From: an uncultured Pirellulaceae bacterium
Lineage (GTDB): Bacteria > Planctomycetota > Planctomycetia > Pirellulales > Pirellulaceae
Direction of reading: 5' to 3'
NCBI GenBank assembly: GCA_934255105.1
Contig: CAKQNH010000081.1
Coordinates: 1-10,956 of the forward strand
DNA length: 10,956 bases
This document shows positions 1 through 6,359 of the stretch, one piece after another. The position numbers were made by a program, and so were the translations under genes. Every line of letters starts with the position of its first letter. Position 1 is the first letter of the stretch. The notes beneath the pieces are model-generated. The model had not been told where the DNA came from and did not search any database. It worked only from the letters and a program-made list of their open reading frames with translations.

Positions 1-761
1 GCTTGATAACCATACGTGTCTGCGAAGCGGGCGACGTCTAACCAGTCGACCGCCATGCGTTCGCCGTAGCGCCTGCTGGCCAGCAGTCGATCCACCAACT
101 GTTCGTAAGCCATATCGGCCCGCCGCGCATAGTCGGCTAGGAAGTCATCGATCTCGTCCAGCGTTGGCGGCAGTCCCGTGAGATCGAGTGTTACGCGGCG
201 GATCAAGGTGACTGGATCGGCGGCAGGGCTGGGAGCCCACTGCTGCTGTTCCAAGCGAGCTAATACAAAACGGTCCAGATCGCCGCGCGGCCAAGCGGTC
301 TGCTGGACTTGCGGTACCGGTGGACGCTGCGGAGTGGCGAATGCCCAATGCTGCTCGTATGTCCCCCCCTCATCGATCCAACGACGCAGTAGAGCTATTT
401 CGCCAGGGCTGAGTCGCAGGTGCGATTCGGGCGGAGGCATCTGTTCATCTGTATTGGAGCTGGTGATTCGCCGCACCAACTCGCTGGCCTGTGCGTTGCC
501 GGGCTCGATCGCCAATTCGTGAGCGGAATCCTGATCATCCAGCCGCAATTCTGTGGCCCGTTGCCCCGCGTCGGGCCCATGGCACAGGAAGCACCGATCC
601 GAAAGCAGTGGTCGAATATCGCGCGCAAAATCGACTGCTCCGGTGTCTACTCGCTCGTCGGCAACCACGCAATCACTGTCGAAGGTATTGCAAAAGATCA
701 AGCCGACGAACAACAATGCGACTGTTGTTGACAGTCGCGAAAACAGGCACACGGCTCGCAT
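1..761 (-). CDS. Planctomycete cytochrome-type protein, PSCYT1 + DUF1549 (5' part, runs off left edge)
   Basis: I translated this gene on the minus strand from the ATG at 761; it is open for 253 codons to the window edge, so its C-terminus is missing. Residues 11-24 are hydrophobic and look like a Sec signal peptide, so the protein is probably exported. Residues 44-135 match the PSCYT1 (planctomycete cytochrome c) domain: DFARDIRPLLSDRCFLCHGP carries a CXXCH heme motif at 57-61, and QMPPPESHLRLS at 107-118 supplies the usual MPP motif with a possible axial Met. From about 160 the DUF1549 (PSCYT2) domain follows, with LIRRVTLDLTGLPPT at 186-200 and the start of the WLDVARFADT motif at 240. Full-length relatives usually run several hundred residues further and end in DUF1553 (PSD1), which is not visible here. 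The biochemical role of the family is not settled; heme binding is inferred from the motif. It lies 203 bp downstream of the DUF1080 gene on the same strand. No clear ribosome site precedes the ATG. Confidence 0.93.
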   Translation of the reverse strand, partial: MRAVCLFSRLSTTVALLFVGLIFCNTFDSDCVVADERVDTGAVDFARDIRPLLSDRCFLCHGPDAGQRATELRLDDQDSAHELAIEPGNAQASELVRRITSSNTDEQMPPPESHLRLSPGEIALLRRWIDEGGTYEQHWAFATPQRPPVPQVQQTAWPRGDLDRFVLARLEQQQWAPSPAADPVTLIRRVTLDLTGLPPTLDEIDDFLADYARRADMAYEQLVDRLLASRRYGERMAVDWLDVARFADTYGYQ

Positions 762-964
762 AAATTGATTGGTCAAAGCCGACTGCAAGGCCCCGCTTTG
801 ATGGTGCAATGTGCGTAGCTGCGGAGGGCACCAGTACATCGATGGGGTAACCAATTGACATCGGCCTGAGAGGGGGAAAGCGCTGAAAGCCACCCCCTCA
901 TTGTACCACACCCCGCAAGCTCTTTCCCACAGCCTTGTCCACGTCCTTGCGTAGGCCCGCGAGC
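762..964. other. Intergenic region with an imperfectly closed G-rich inverted repeat
   Basis: This gap separates two minus-strand genes. It contains a 7-bp inverted repeat, GAGGGGG at 870-876 and CCCCCTC at 893-899, with a 16-base loop. There is no T-tract on either side, so it is not a standard intrinsic terminator. A TACAAT hexamer lies on the minus strand at 900-905, but I see no matching -35 element. No coding region is supported. Confidence 0.4.
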
Positions 965-1771
965 CTACTTTTTGTTGGCGATGCGAATATCCTTGAATTC
1001 GGCCCACATGGGTTTGCCAGCATGCAGTTGCAGTCCCAACACGCCGGAGGTCAAAGCTAGGTCTGGCGAATCGGTGAAATCGAGAATGAGCCGACCATTC
1101 ATGTAGTGGAGTATCCGGGGGCCCTTGGCAATGATGACCACGTCGTTCCAGTCATCGAGCCGAAACAGTTTGCGAAATTCATCGTTATCGATGAGAGTCG
1201 CGGTGACCTCCTTTTTGCCGTCAACCATATGGGCTTGCTCACCCACTAGGCAGATTCGCCCGCGGCCGGCCAGCCCTTCACCATAGATGAATCCCGACAC
1301 GTTCGGGAAATCCAGCTCATTGCGCAATTCGTGCTGGTAGCCGCGCAGGGCCCACGCATTGGGAGCTTTCTTGGGATCGAGATGCTGGGAACGGTATTGA
1401 ATCCCCGAATTGTTATCCGCTGTGCAGCGGAACGACAGGCGCAGTTCAAAATCATCGGTGGTCCCTCCCTGCCAGATCAAAAATGAGTTTCCCTTGGCGG
1501 CTTGTGCGCTTGTCGTCTCGCCTCGGATGACGCCATCGCGGACGCTCCATAGCCGTTGGTCGCCATTCCAGCCGTCTAGACTTTCGCCGTCAAAGATCGA
1601 CTTCAGCTCGGGCGATGCTGGGGGTGCAGTCCGCGCGGCGGGTGCAACTTCCGCTTGAGGCTTCTGCTGAGCCTCTTGTGCGACACAGGCAGTTGCCATA
1701 ACAGCCGTTGCCAGCAACGTTGTGGCCACGCTCAGAGACATTGCTGACGAGGGGGATCGAAGGGTACGCAT
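965..1771 (-). CDS. Secreted DUF1080 (3-keto-disaccharide hydrolase-type) protein
   Basis: This 268-residue protein matches the DUF1080 family, now named the 3-keto-disaccharide hydrolase domain, a concanavalin-like beta-sandwich common in planctomycetes. The N-terminus (1-32) is a Sec signal peptide ending around ATACVAQEAQ, followed by a low-complexity Ala/Pro linker to about residue 55. The domain starts at SIFDGESLDGWNG (58-70) and runs to the end. Typical family features are the W-S-V-R-D-G-V-I-R-G strand, the NNSGIQYRS segment, GYQHELR (which replaces the common GYQAEI), the WNDVVIIAKGPRILHYMNG segment and the closing GVLGLQLHAGKPMWAEFKDIRI. I chose the ATG at 1771. A TTG 14 codons upstream keeps the frame open but would put a non-signal-like stretch before the signal peptide. 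The family is associated with glycoside metabolism outside the cytoplasm; the substrate cannot be told from the sequence. The neighbouring PSCYT1 gene is on the same strand but 203 bp away. Confidence 0.93.
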   Translation of the reverse strand: MRTLRSPSSAMSLSVATTLLATAVMATACVAQEAQQKPQAEVAPAARTAPPASPELKSIFDGESLDGWNGDQRLWSVRDGVIRGETTSAQAAKGNSFLIWQGGTTDDFELRLSFRCTADNNSGIQYRSQHLDPKKAPNAWALRGYQHELRNELDFPNVSGFIYGEGLAGRGRICLVGEQAHMVDGKKEVTATLIDNDEFRKLFRLDDWNDVVIIAKGPRILHYMNGRLILDFTDSPDLALTSGVLGLQLHAGKPMWAEFKDIRIANKK

Positions 1772-2066
1772 GGGAGTTCTTTCTATGGAGGCAGGAAGTG
1801 CGATGAATGGCAACCGTGGCTCAAGCCAACTGGCAGCGCCCCAGTGTGGTGCATTCGCCAGTTATTGAGGGAGGCTGTGAGCCGCTATTATCTTAATCCA
1901 AACTGCAGCCATGGGCGATACTGCGGCCAATACAAGCCCGCGGCACAAGATTCGCCGGTAAGATTCGCCAGTAGGTCGGCCAAATGGCAGTGGTGAACAA
2001 TGCACATCAAATCTACAATGGGGCATCAGTCCCACTTTCGCCCAAACTTAGCTCGGAGAGACTCTT
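1772..2066. other. Divergent intergenic region between DUF1080 gene and guanylyltransferase gene
   Basis: This 295-bp gap must hold the promoters of both divergent genes. I cannot fix either one with confidence. The most visible structure is a 13-bp tandem repeat at 1947-1972, listed separately. A TACAAT hexamer at 2014-2019 and a TTGAGG/TATTAT pair at 1865-1891 (15-bp spacing) are weak candidates for the plus-strand promoter. Confidence 0.5.
1947..1972. repeat. 13-bp direct tandem repeat, two copies
   Basis: AAGATTCGCCGGT at 1947-1959 is followed directly by AAGATTCGCCAGT at 1960-1972, differing at one base. It sits in the divergent gap about 95 bp before the GTG start of the guanylyltransferase gene. 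It could be a paired binding site or just a local duplication. Confidence 0.85.
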
Positions 2067-3146
2067 GTGTTGCATGCCGTAATTATGGCTGGAGGTTCGG
2101 GAACGCGTTTTTGGCCTGCCAGTCGCGAGAAGTACCCCAAGCAACTTCTCAATCTGGTGGGTGCCGACACCATGCTGCAAGCCACCTTTGCACGCTTGGC
2201 CGGCCTCATCTCACCCGAGCATACGTTGGTGATGACCAATCAGCACTTGGTCGAACCGGTCCGCCTGCAATTGCCCAGCGTGCCGCCAGAGCAGATCATC
2301 GGGGAACCGATGAAGCGTGACACCGCGGCGTGTATCGCTTTGGCCGCCTCAATGATCGCCGAGGCCGATCCGGAAGCGATCATGTTGGTACTCCCAGCCG
2401 ACCATGTGATCAGCACCCACCAACAGTTTCAAGACTGTATGCGGCAGGGGATGCAGTTGATCCAGCAGTCCCCCAGTCGCCTAGTAACGTTTGGCATTCG
2501 ACCAGCCTACGCGGCCGAATCGTTCGGCTACGTGCAGCGGGGTGAGGCGTTGAGTGATTCCAATATAGCAGGTGCATACCGGGTAAAGGCCTTCCGTGAG
2601 AAGCCCGACCGTCAGACTGCCGAGCTCTACTTGCAGTCCGGCAGCTACGACTGGAATAGCGGAATCTTCATGTGGCGGACGGCCACAATTTTAGAAGCAC
2701 TGCGGAAATTTGAACCGGAGATGATGAAACACATCGACGCCATCTCCGCCACCCTGGGTACGCCCGCCTTTGCCCACACTCTGCACAGCGAATTCGAAAA
2801 GATCGTGGGCCGCTCTATCGATTACTCGGTCATGGAACGCTATCACGATGTGGCTGTGATCGAAGCTCCCTTTCGCTGGGATGATGTCGGTAGCTGGCAG
2901 TCGATCGGAAGGCTGACCGAGCCCGATGAGCAAGGCAATTGCGTGCGTGGCCGCTACCTACCGATCCAGTCGCAGCGGATGATCGTATTCGGCGATGAAA
3001 ACCACCTGTTGGTAACGATTGGCATGCAAGACGCGATTGTCGTACACACTCCGAACGCTACTCTGGTAGCACCCAAAGAAGCTGAGGAGCAAGTTCGCGA
3101 GGTGGTCAAGCAGATTCAGTCGCGTGGCTGGGAAGACTTCCTGTAG
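2067..3146 (+). CDS. manC: Mannose-1-phosphate guanylyltransferase
   Basis: This 359-residue cytoplasmic enzyme is predicted to join mannose 1-phosphate and GTP into GDP-mannose, the donor for mannose- and fucose-containing surface glycans. The nucleotidyltransferase signature is at the N-terminus, MAGGSGTRFWPASR at 7-20 with YPKQLL at 23-28. Further family motifs follow: GEPMKRDTAACIALAA at 79-94, LPADHVI at 109-115, FREKPD at 176-181, YDWNSGIFMWR at 194-204, IDYSVMER at 251-258 and FRWDDVGSW at 269-277. The length fits the short form of the family, which lacks the C-terminal phosphomannose isomerase cupin domain of the roughly 480-residue bifunctional enzymes. Translation starts at GTG (2067): a GGAGAG ribosome site at 2055-2060 is six bases upstream. 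A TTG immediately follows as codon 2. The gene appears to stand alone. The symbol reflects family membership; the monofunctional type is sometimes named differently. Confidence 0.94.
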   Translation: MLHAVIMAGGSGTRFWPASREKYPKQLLNLVGADTMLQATFARLAGLISPEHTLVMTNQHLVEPVRLQLPSVPPEQIIGEPMKRDTAACIALAASMIAEADPEAIMLVLPADHVISTHQQFQDCMRQGMQLIQQSPSRLVTFGIRPAYAAESFGYVQRGEALSDSNIAGAYRVKAFREKPDRQTAELYLQSGSYDWNSGIFMWRTATILEALRKFEPEMMKHIDAISATLGTPAFAHTLHSEFEKIVGRSIDYSVMERYHDVAVIEAPFRWDDVGSWQSIGRLTEPDEQGNCVRGRYLPIQSQRMIVFGDENHLLVTIGMQDAIVVHTPNATLVAPKEAEEQVREVVKQIQSRGWEDFL

Positions 3147-3174
3147 CTCGAAGCGTTTTTGTAGCCGTTCACGC

Positions 3175-3240
3175 CAAAGTCGTTGATCGCTCCGCCGATC
3201 ATTGCTTCAAAGTCGTTGATCGCTCCGCCGATCATTGCTC
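3175..3240. repeat. 33-bp tandem repeat, two copies, each with a 6-bp-stem hairpin
   Basis: Two adjacent 33-bp units, 3175-3207 and 3208-3240, differ only in the last base. Each contains TGATCG-CTCCGC-CGATCA, a perfect 6-bp inverted repeat with a 6-base loop. They lie just after the guanylyltransferase gene and about 95 bp before the ABC ATPase. There is no T-tract, so a standard intrinsic terminator is not supported, but transcribed copies could form two successive hairpins. Confidence 0.9.
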
Positions 3241-3333
3241 TATGTGAGTGGTGCAATTGGTAGCCTCAACGTATACGCGAGATGCTAAATTGAAATTATT
3301 AAGCTGGATTACGCTGGGGAAGGCTGAGCGGGC

Positions 3334-4302
3334 ATGTGGGCTGTCGAAACGAAAGGTTTGAGCAAAAGCTACGGCAGCAACCATGCCTTGGTCGATTGCG
3401 ACCTGCAGATCGCCGGCGGCTGTGTGTTCGGACTGTTGGGGCCCAATGGTGCCGGCAAGAGCACGCTGCTGCGGACCCTCCTGGGTTTCTTGTATCCCAC
3501 CCGTGGCTCCGGCACCATCGCGGGTTTCGATATCGTCAAAGATCGACTGCGAGCGCGCCGGCAGGTGGCCTACCTGCCAGGCGATGCGCGGCTGATGCGC
3601 TCGATGCGCGGCTCCAGCCTGCTGCGCTGGTTCAGTGGACTGCACCCGCATGGTTCCTGGGATGCCGCTCAAATCGTGGCCGAACGACTGGAGCTGGAAC
3701 TGTCCCGACGAGTGATGTTTATGTCCACCGGCATGCGGCAGAAACTGGCACTGGCCATTGTGCTCGGTTGTCAGGCACCCATCATTGTGCTCGACGAACC
3801 GACGGCCAATCTAGATCCCAATGTGCGCCACACCGTGCTGCAGTTGATCCGCGAGATCCGCGCACAAGGGCGGAGCGTAGTCCTGTCCTCTCATATCTTT
3901 AGCGATATCGATGAGACCTGCGATCACGTGGCCATCTTGCGCGCCGGAAAAATTGTCGCCCGAGTCGACGTGCCGCAGTTGCAGTACTCGCACTGGGTTA
4001 GCGGGCGCCCGCCTCGCGGCCAATTGGACGAACTGCCGCGCGGCCAATTGGACGAACCTCCGAGCGGCCAGACCAGCAGCTCGCAGCAGTGGCTAACGCA
4101 GTTCGCGCAGCAACCATTGCTGTTGGCGCACGATATCGATCGCGTCTCACCAACGGAGACTCGCATACAATTGCAACTGACCGGCGAACCACAGGAATGG
4201 TTTAACTGGGTTGCGGAATTGAAACTGGAAGATGTACTGATTGAACGCGGTGGGATCGGATCGATCTACCGCCGCTATCATCATGGAGCCACGGGGGTAT
4301 GA
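3334..4302 (+). CDS. ABC transporter ATP-binding protein (ABC-2 type exporter)
   Basis: This 322-residue protein is the ATPase of an ABC exporter and should act on the inner face of the membrane with the permease encoded next to it. Walker A is GPNGAGKST at 36-44, Walker B is IIVLDEP at 150-156 with Glu155 as the catalytic base, the D-loop is NLDP at 159-162 and the switch His is H187 in SSHIFSD. Two motifs are atypical: the Q-loop reads YLPGDARL (80-87), with Gly where Gln is usual, and the signature reads STGMRQK (131-137) instead of SGGxxQ. The YLPG form is known in some ABC-2 exporter ATPases. After the nucleotide domain, residues 228-245 hold a Pro-rich octapeptide repeat (RGQLDELP, RGQLDEPP), then a roughly 75-residue C-terminal extension of unknown role. 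ATG 3334 is preceded by GGGGAAGG at 3316-3323. The stop overlaps the permease start as ATGA, so the two are probably translationally coupled. The substrate is unknown. Confidence 0.94.
   Translation: MWAVETKGLSKSYGSNHALVDCDLQIAGGCVFGLLGPNGAGKSTLLRTLLGFLYPTRGSGTIAGFDIVKDRLRARRQVAYLPGDARLMRSMRGSSLLRWFSGLHPHGSWDAAQIVAERLELELSRRVMFMSTGMRQKLALAIVLGCQAPIIVLDEPTANLDPNVRHTVLQLIREIRAQGRSVVLSSHIFSDIDETCDHVAILRAGKIVARVDVPQLQYSHWVSGRPPRGQLDELPRGQLDEPPSGQTSSSQQWLTQFAQQPLLLAHDIDRVSPTETRIQLQLTGEPQEWFNWVAELKLEDVLIERGGIGSIYRRYHHGATGV
4015..4056 (+). repeat. 24-bp in-frame tandem repeat in the ABC ATPase gene
   Basis: CGCGGCCAATTGGACGAA occurs at 4015-4032 and again at 4039-4056, a 24-bp period that gives two RGQLDE-based octapeptides. 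A decayed third unit (SGQTSS) follows. The repeat lies in the linker after the nucleotide-binding domain and keeps the frame. Confidence 0.9.
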
Positions 4303-5279
4303 CGCGGCTACTACTTCAGAAATCACTCTACGAATCGGCCCTGCTGCTAATCGCCTGCGCTAGCCTTCTGTTCCTATTTTGTTGGGTCCGCGTGTGGGTT
4401 GTCTGTCAATTCGATTTGCAACAACTGCATTCGATACTGGAGCAACTGCGCCGGTTCGAGCGATTTATCCCCGTGCCACTGGAACAATTGCTGACCTACA
4501 GCGGCAGCATCGCCATGGTGTTTCATGAACCGATTTTGATTTTATGCGTATTGGTTTGGTCGATTTCCCGCGGGTCGGATGTCGTCAGTGGTGAAATCAA
4601 TCGCGGAACAATGGAAATGATGCTGGCCCAACCGGTTGGTAGACTGCGGTGGCTGGCTTGCCATACAACGGTATGCGTCGCCGGGCTGATCGGCTTGTGC
4701 AGCACGTGTTGGCTCGGCCTAGCGTGCGGCGTCCACACCTTGTCCGTGCAGCAACAGATTGCTCCCACGGTCGAAGTCTCACTGCCGCTATTGCCGTGGA
4801 AAGTCCCCATACAACTCGGTCCTGCACAGCAGATCCAGACCCCGCTGGCCACATACGTCGACGCCAATCAGTTTATCGCACCGACGTGCAACTTATTCGC
4901 GATGAGCTTCTTTGTATTGGGGCTGAGTCTGTTTTGCAGCAGTTGGGATCGCTACCGGTGGCGCACATTGGGGATCGTGATGGGCATCTTTATATTGCAG
5001 TTTATGCTGCAGATATTGAGCAAGGCGACGGACGCTACGGCGTTTGTAGGAAACTTCACTTTTTTGAGCGCCTACAAGCCGGACTCCATGGTGCACTTCG
5101 CCAGCCAGAGTCCCGCAGCGGCTTGGTGGTTGTGGGTTCCTCTCGAAGAACGCACCCGGAGTTGGCCTCATGCGCTGGGGCCGCTGGGGATGACGCTTTT
5201 ATTGTTGGCCGGAGGAGTCATGTGGATATTGTTGGCCGCTTGGCGCTTTCGCACGCGAGATATCCCCGCGCCGCTGTAA
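4299..5279 (+). CDS. ABC-2 type transporter permease
   Basis: This 326-residue integral membrane protein is the probable permease partner of the ATPase just upstream, whose stop codon it overlaps by four bases (ATGA). Six hydrophobic segments are visible at about 13-36, 70-90, 120-145, 198-217, 224-244 and 294-316. Between segments 2 and 3 lies GEINRGTMEMMLAQPVGRLR (about 98-117), the hallmark cytoplasmic motif of ABC-2 permeases, where the family usually reads E-x-x-x-G-T-x-E-x-L-L-x-x-P-V-x-R. Periplasmic loops lie between segments 1 and 2 and between 3 and 4 (about 145-195). The length and layout fit one half of a homodimeric channel. ABC-2 exporters move lipids, polysaccharides, antibiotics or proteins; the cargo here cannot be read from the sequence. 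Its TAA stop is embedded in the ribosome site of the next gene, suggesting an operon. Confidence 0.9.
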   Translation: MTRLLLQKSLYESALLLIACASLLFLFCWVRVWVVCQFDLQQLHSILEQLRRFERFIPVPLEQLLTYSGSIAMVFHEPILILCVLVWSISRGSDVVSGEINRGTMEMMLAQPVGRLRWLACHTTVCVAGLIGLCSTCWLGLACGVHTLSVQQQIAPTVEVSLPLLPWKVPIQLGPAQQIQTPLATYVDANQFIAPTCNLFAMSFFVLGLSLFCSSWDRYRWRTLGIVMGIFILQFMLQILSKATDATAFVGNFTFLSAYKPDSMVHFASQSPAAAWWLWVPLEERTRSWPHALGPLGMTLLLLAGGVMWILLAAWRFRTRDIPAPL

Positions 5280-5288
5280 GGGAAATTC
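5277..5288 (+). promoter_or_regulatory. Ribosome binding site overlapping the permease stop
   Basis: The permease TAA stop at 5277-5279 runs directly into AAGGGA (5278-5283), a good Shine-Dalgarno match six bases... upstream of the ATG at 5289 (5-base spacer, 5284-5288). This arrangement supports coupled translation of the permease and the acyl-CoA dehydrogenase-like gene and fixes the start of the latter. Confidence 0.7.
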
Positions 5289-6359
5289 ATGTCTGATCAA
5301 GTTCATTTACCTGATTCGGCGGTCGAACTGTGCGACCGCCTGCGCGCCGCCGCTAGCCAACTGGATGTTAGCGGCAACTGGCCGCGTGAACAGATGCGAT
5401 GGTGCGCCGAGCTGGGACTGTTTCGCTGGTTCATCCCGGAATCCTACGGGGGCTGGAGCTGGAGCGAGGAGCAAATCCTGGAAGGCTACTTAGCGATCAG
5501 CCAAAGCTGTTTGACTACGGCCTTTGTGATCACGCAGTGGCATGCCGCCTGCCGGCGCATCGTGGCCAGCGAAAACCAATTGCTAAAAGACAAGCTGCTG
5601 CCACAATTGGCCAGTGGCGAGAAATTCGCGACGGTGGGAATCAGCCACTTGACCACCAGCAGGCAGCATGTTGCCAAGCCGGTGCTGATGGCCGAAGCGT
5701 TGGAGGACGGCGGGTTGCTGCTCGATGGCTACAGCCCATGGGTTACGGCCGCGCCTGCCGCCGACGTAATCGTCATGGGCGCGACGCTCGCCGATGGTCG
5801 ACAAGCACTAGTAGCTCTGCCGACAGCGCGGTCCGGAGTACAAGCCGGGCGAGGACAAGCGTTGATGGCGCTCACCGCCAGTTGCACAGACCAAGTGACA
5901 TTGCAGCAGGTGCGGATTGCGGCCGAGGAAGTTTTGGCGGGGCCGGTCGAGAATGTGATGAGCTTAAACACCGGTGGCGGGGCCGGCGGGCTGCAAACAT
6001 CGACCCTGGCCATCGGCCTGACGATGGCTGCCGTCGATTTCATTCGACAGCAGGCCGAGCAACGACCCGAACTGCGACAGATCGCAGACAAATTGGATGC
6101 GGATACTCAGCAGTTGCGATATGCGTTGACGGATTTGACCGCCGGTGGGGAGTCGATCACCGCCGGTGAGCTGCGGCAACGAGCCAATTCACTGGTGCTG
6201 CGGGCAACGCAAGCCGGCTTGTCGGCGGCCAAGGGAGCAGGCTTTATCTCAGGGCATCCGACGGGTCGCATGGCCCGTGAAGCGATGTTCTTTTTGGTGT
6301 GGAGCTGCCCCCAGCCGGTGGTAGCCGCCAACTTGTGCGAGCTAGCACAGTTGAATTAG
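5289..6359 (+). CDS. Acyl-CoA dehydrogenase family protein (catalytic Glu not evident)
   Basis: This 356-residue protein has the acyl-CoA dehydrogenase fold order. An all-helical N-terminal part (about 10-110) includes ELGLFRWFIPESYGGWSWS at 41-59, like the L-G-L-x-G-x-x-x-P-E-x-Y-G-G motif of the family. A beta domain follows (about 113-215), with LLLDGYSPWVTAAPAADVIV at 143-162 matching the usual L-x-G-x-K-x-W-x-T-x-A segment. The C-terminal helical domain (about 235-350) ends in GHPTGRMAREAMFFLVWSCP. In classical members the same place reads R-x-x-R-D-x-x-x-x-x-I-Y-E-G-T, with Glu as catalytic base; here WSCPQ stands instead. I also see no Glu in the alternative helix-G position used by isovaleryl-CoA dehydrogenase. 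It may therefore be a flavin monooxygenase-like or non-classical member. It is slightly shorter than the usual 380 residues. Sitting behind the ABC genes with a coupled ribosome site, it probably shares their transcript. The substrate is unknown. Confidence 0.87.
   Translation: MSDQVHLPDSAVELCDRLRAAASQLDVSGNWPREQMRWCAELGLFRWFIPESYGGWSWSEEQILEGYLAISQSCLTTAFVITQWHAACRRIVASENQLLKDKLLPQLASGEKFATVGISHLTTSRQHVAKPVLMAEALEDGGLLLDGYSPWVTAAPAADVIVMGATLADGRQALVALPTARSGVQAGRGQALMALTASCTDQVTLQQVRIAAEEVLAGPVENVMSLNTGGGAGGLQTSTLAIGLTMAAVDFIRQQAEQRPELRQIADKLDADTQQLRYALTDLTAGGESITAGELRQRANSLVLRATQAGLSAAKGAGFISGHPTGRMAREAMFFLVWSCPQPVVAANLCELAQLN

Noticed and set aside
1865..1891. TTGAGG and TATTAT as a promoter for the guanylyltransferase gene
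   Set aside because: The 15-bp spacing is short, the -35 match is partial and the site is about 175 bp from the start codon; not enough to annotate.
2014..2019. TACAAT as a -10 element closer to the guanylyltransferase gene
   Set aside because: No acceptable -35 element is found 16-18 bases upstream.
3131..3159. Possible intrinsic terminator after the guanylyltransferase gene (GGAAG/CTTCC plus a T5 run)
   Set aside because: The inverted repeat has a one-base centre, lies mostly in the coding end and is too far from the short T run.
3232..3672. 146-residue open frame on the minus strand opposite the start of the ABC ATPase gene
   Set aside because: It is antisense to the Walker A region of a clear gene, shows no recognisable motif and has low-complexity Ala/Gln/Gly composition typical of a shadow frame.
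4649..5296. 215-residue plus-strand open frame inside the permease gene
   Set aside because: The permease frame has six membrane segments and the ABC-2 motif; the alternative is Arg/Ala-rich with no domain.
5399..6169. 256-residue plus-strand open frame inside the acyl-CoA dehydrogenase-like gene
   Set aside because: The overlapping frame encodes a recognisable fold; this one is Arg-rich without motifs, as expected for a shadow in GC-rich DNA.
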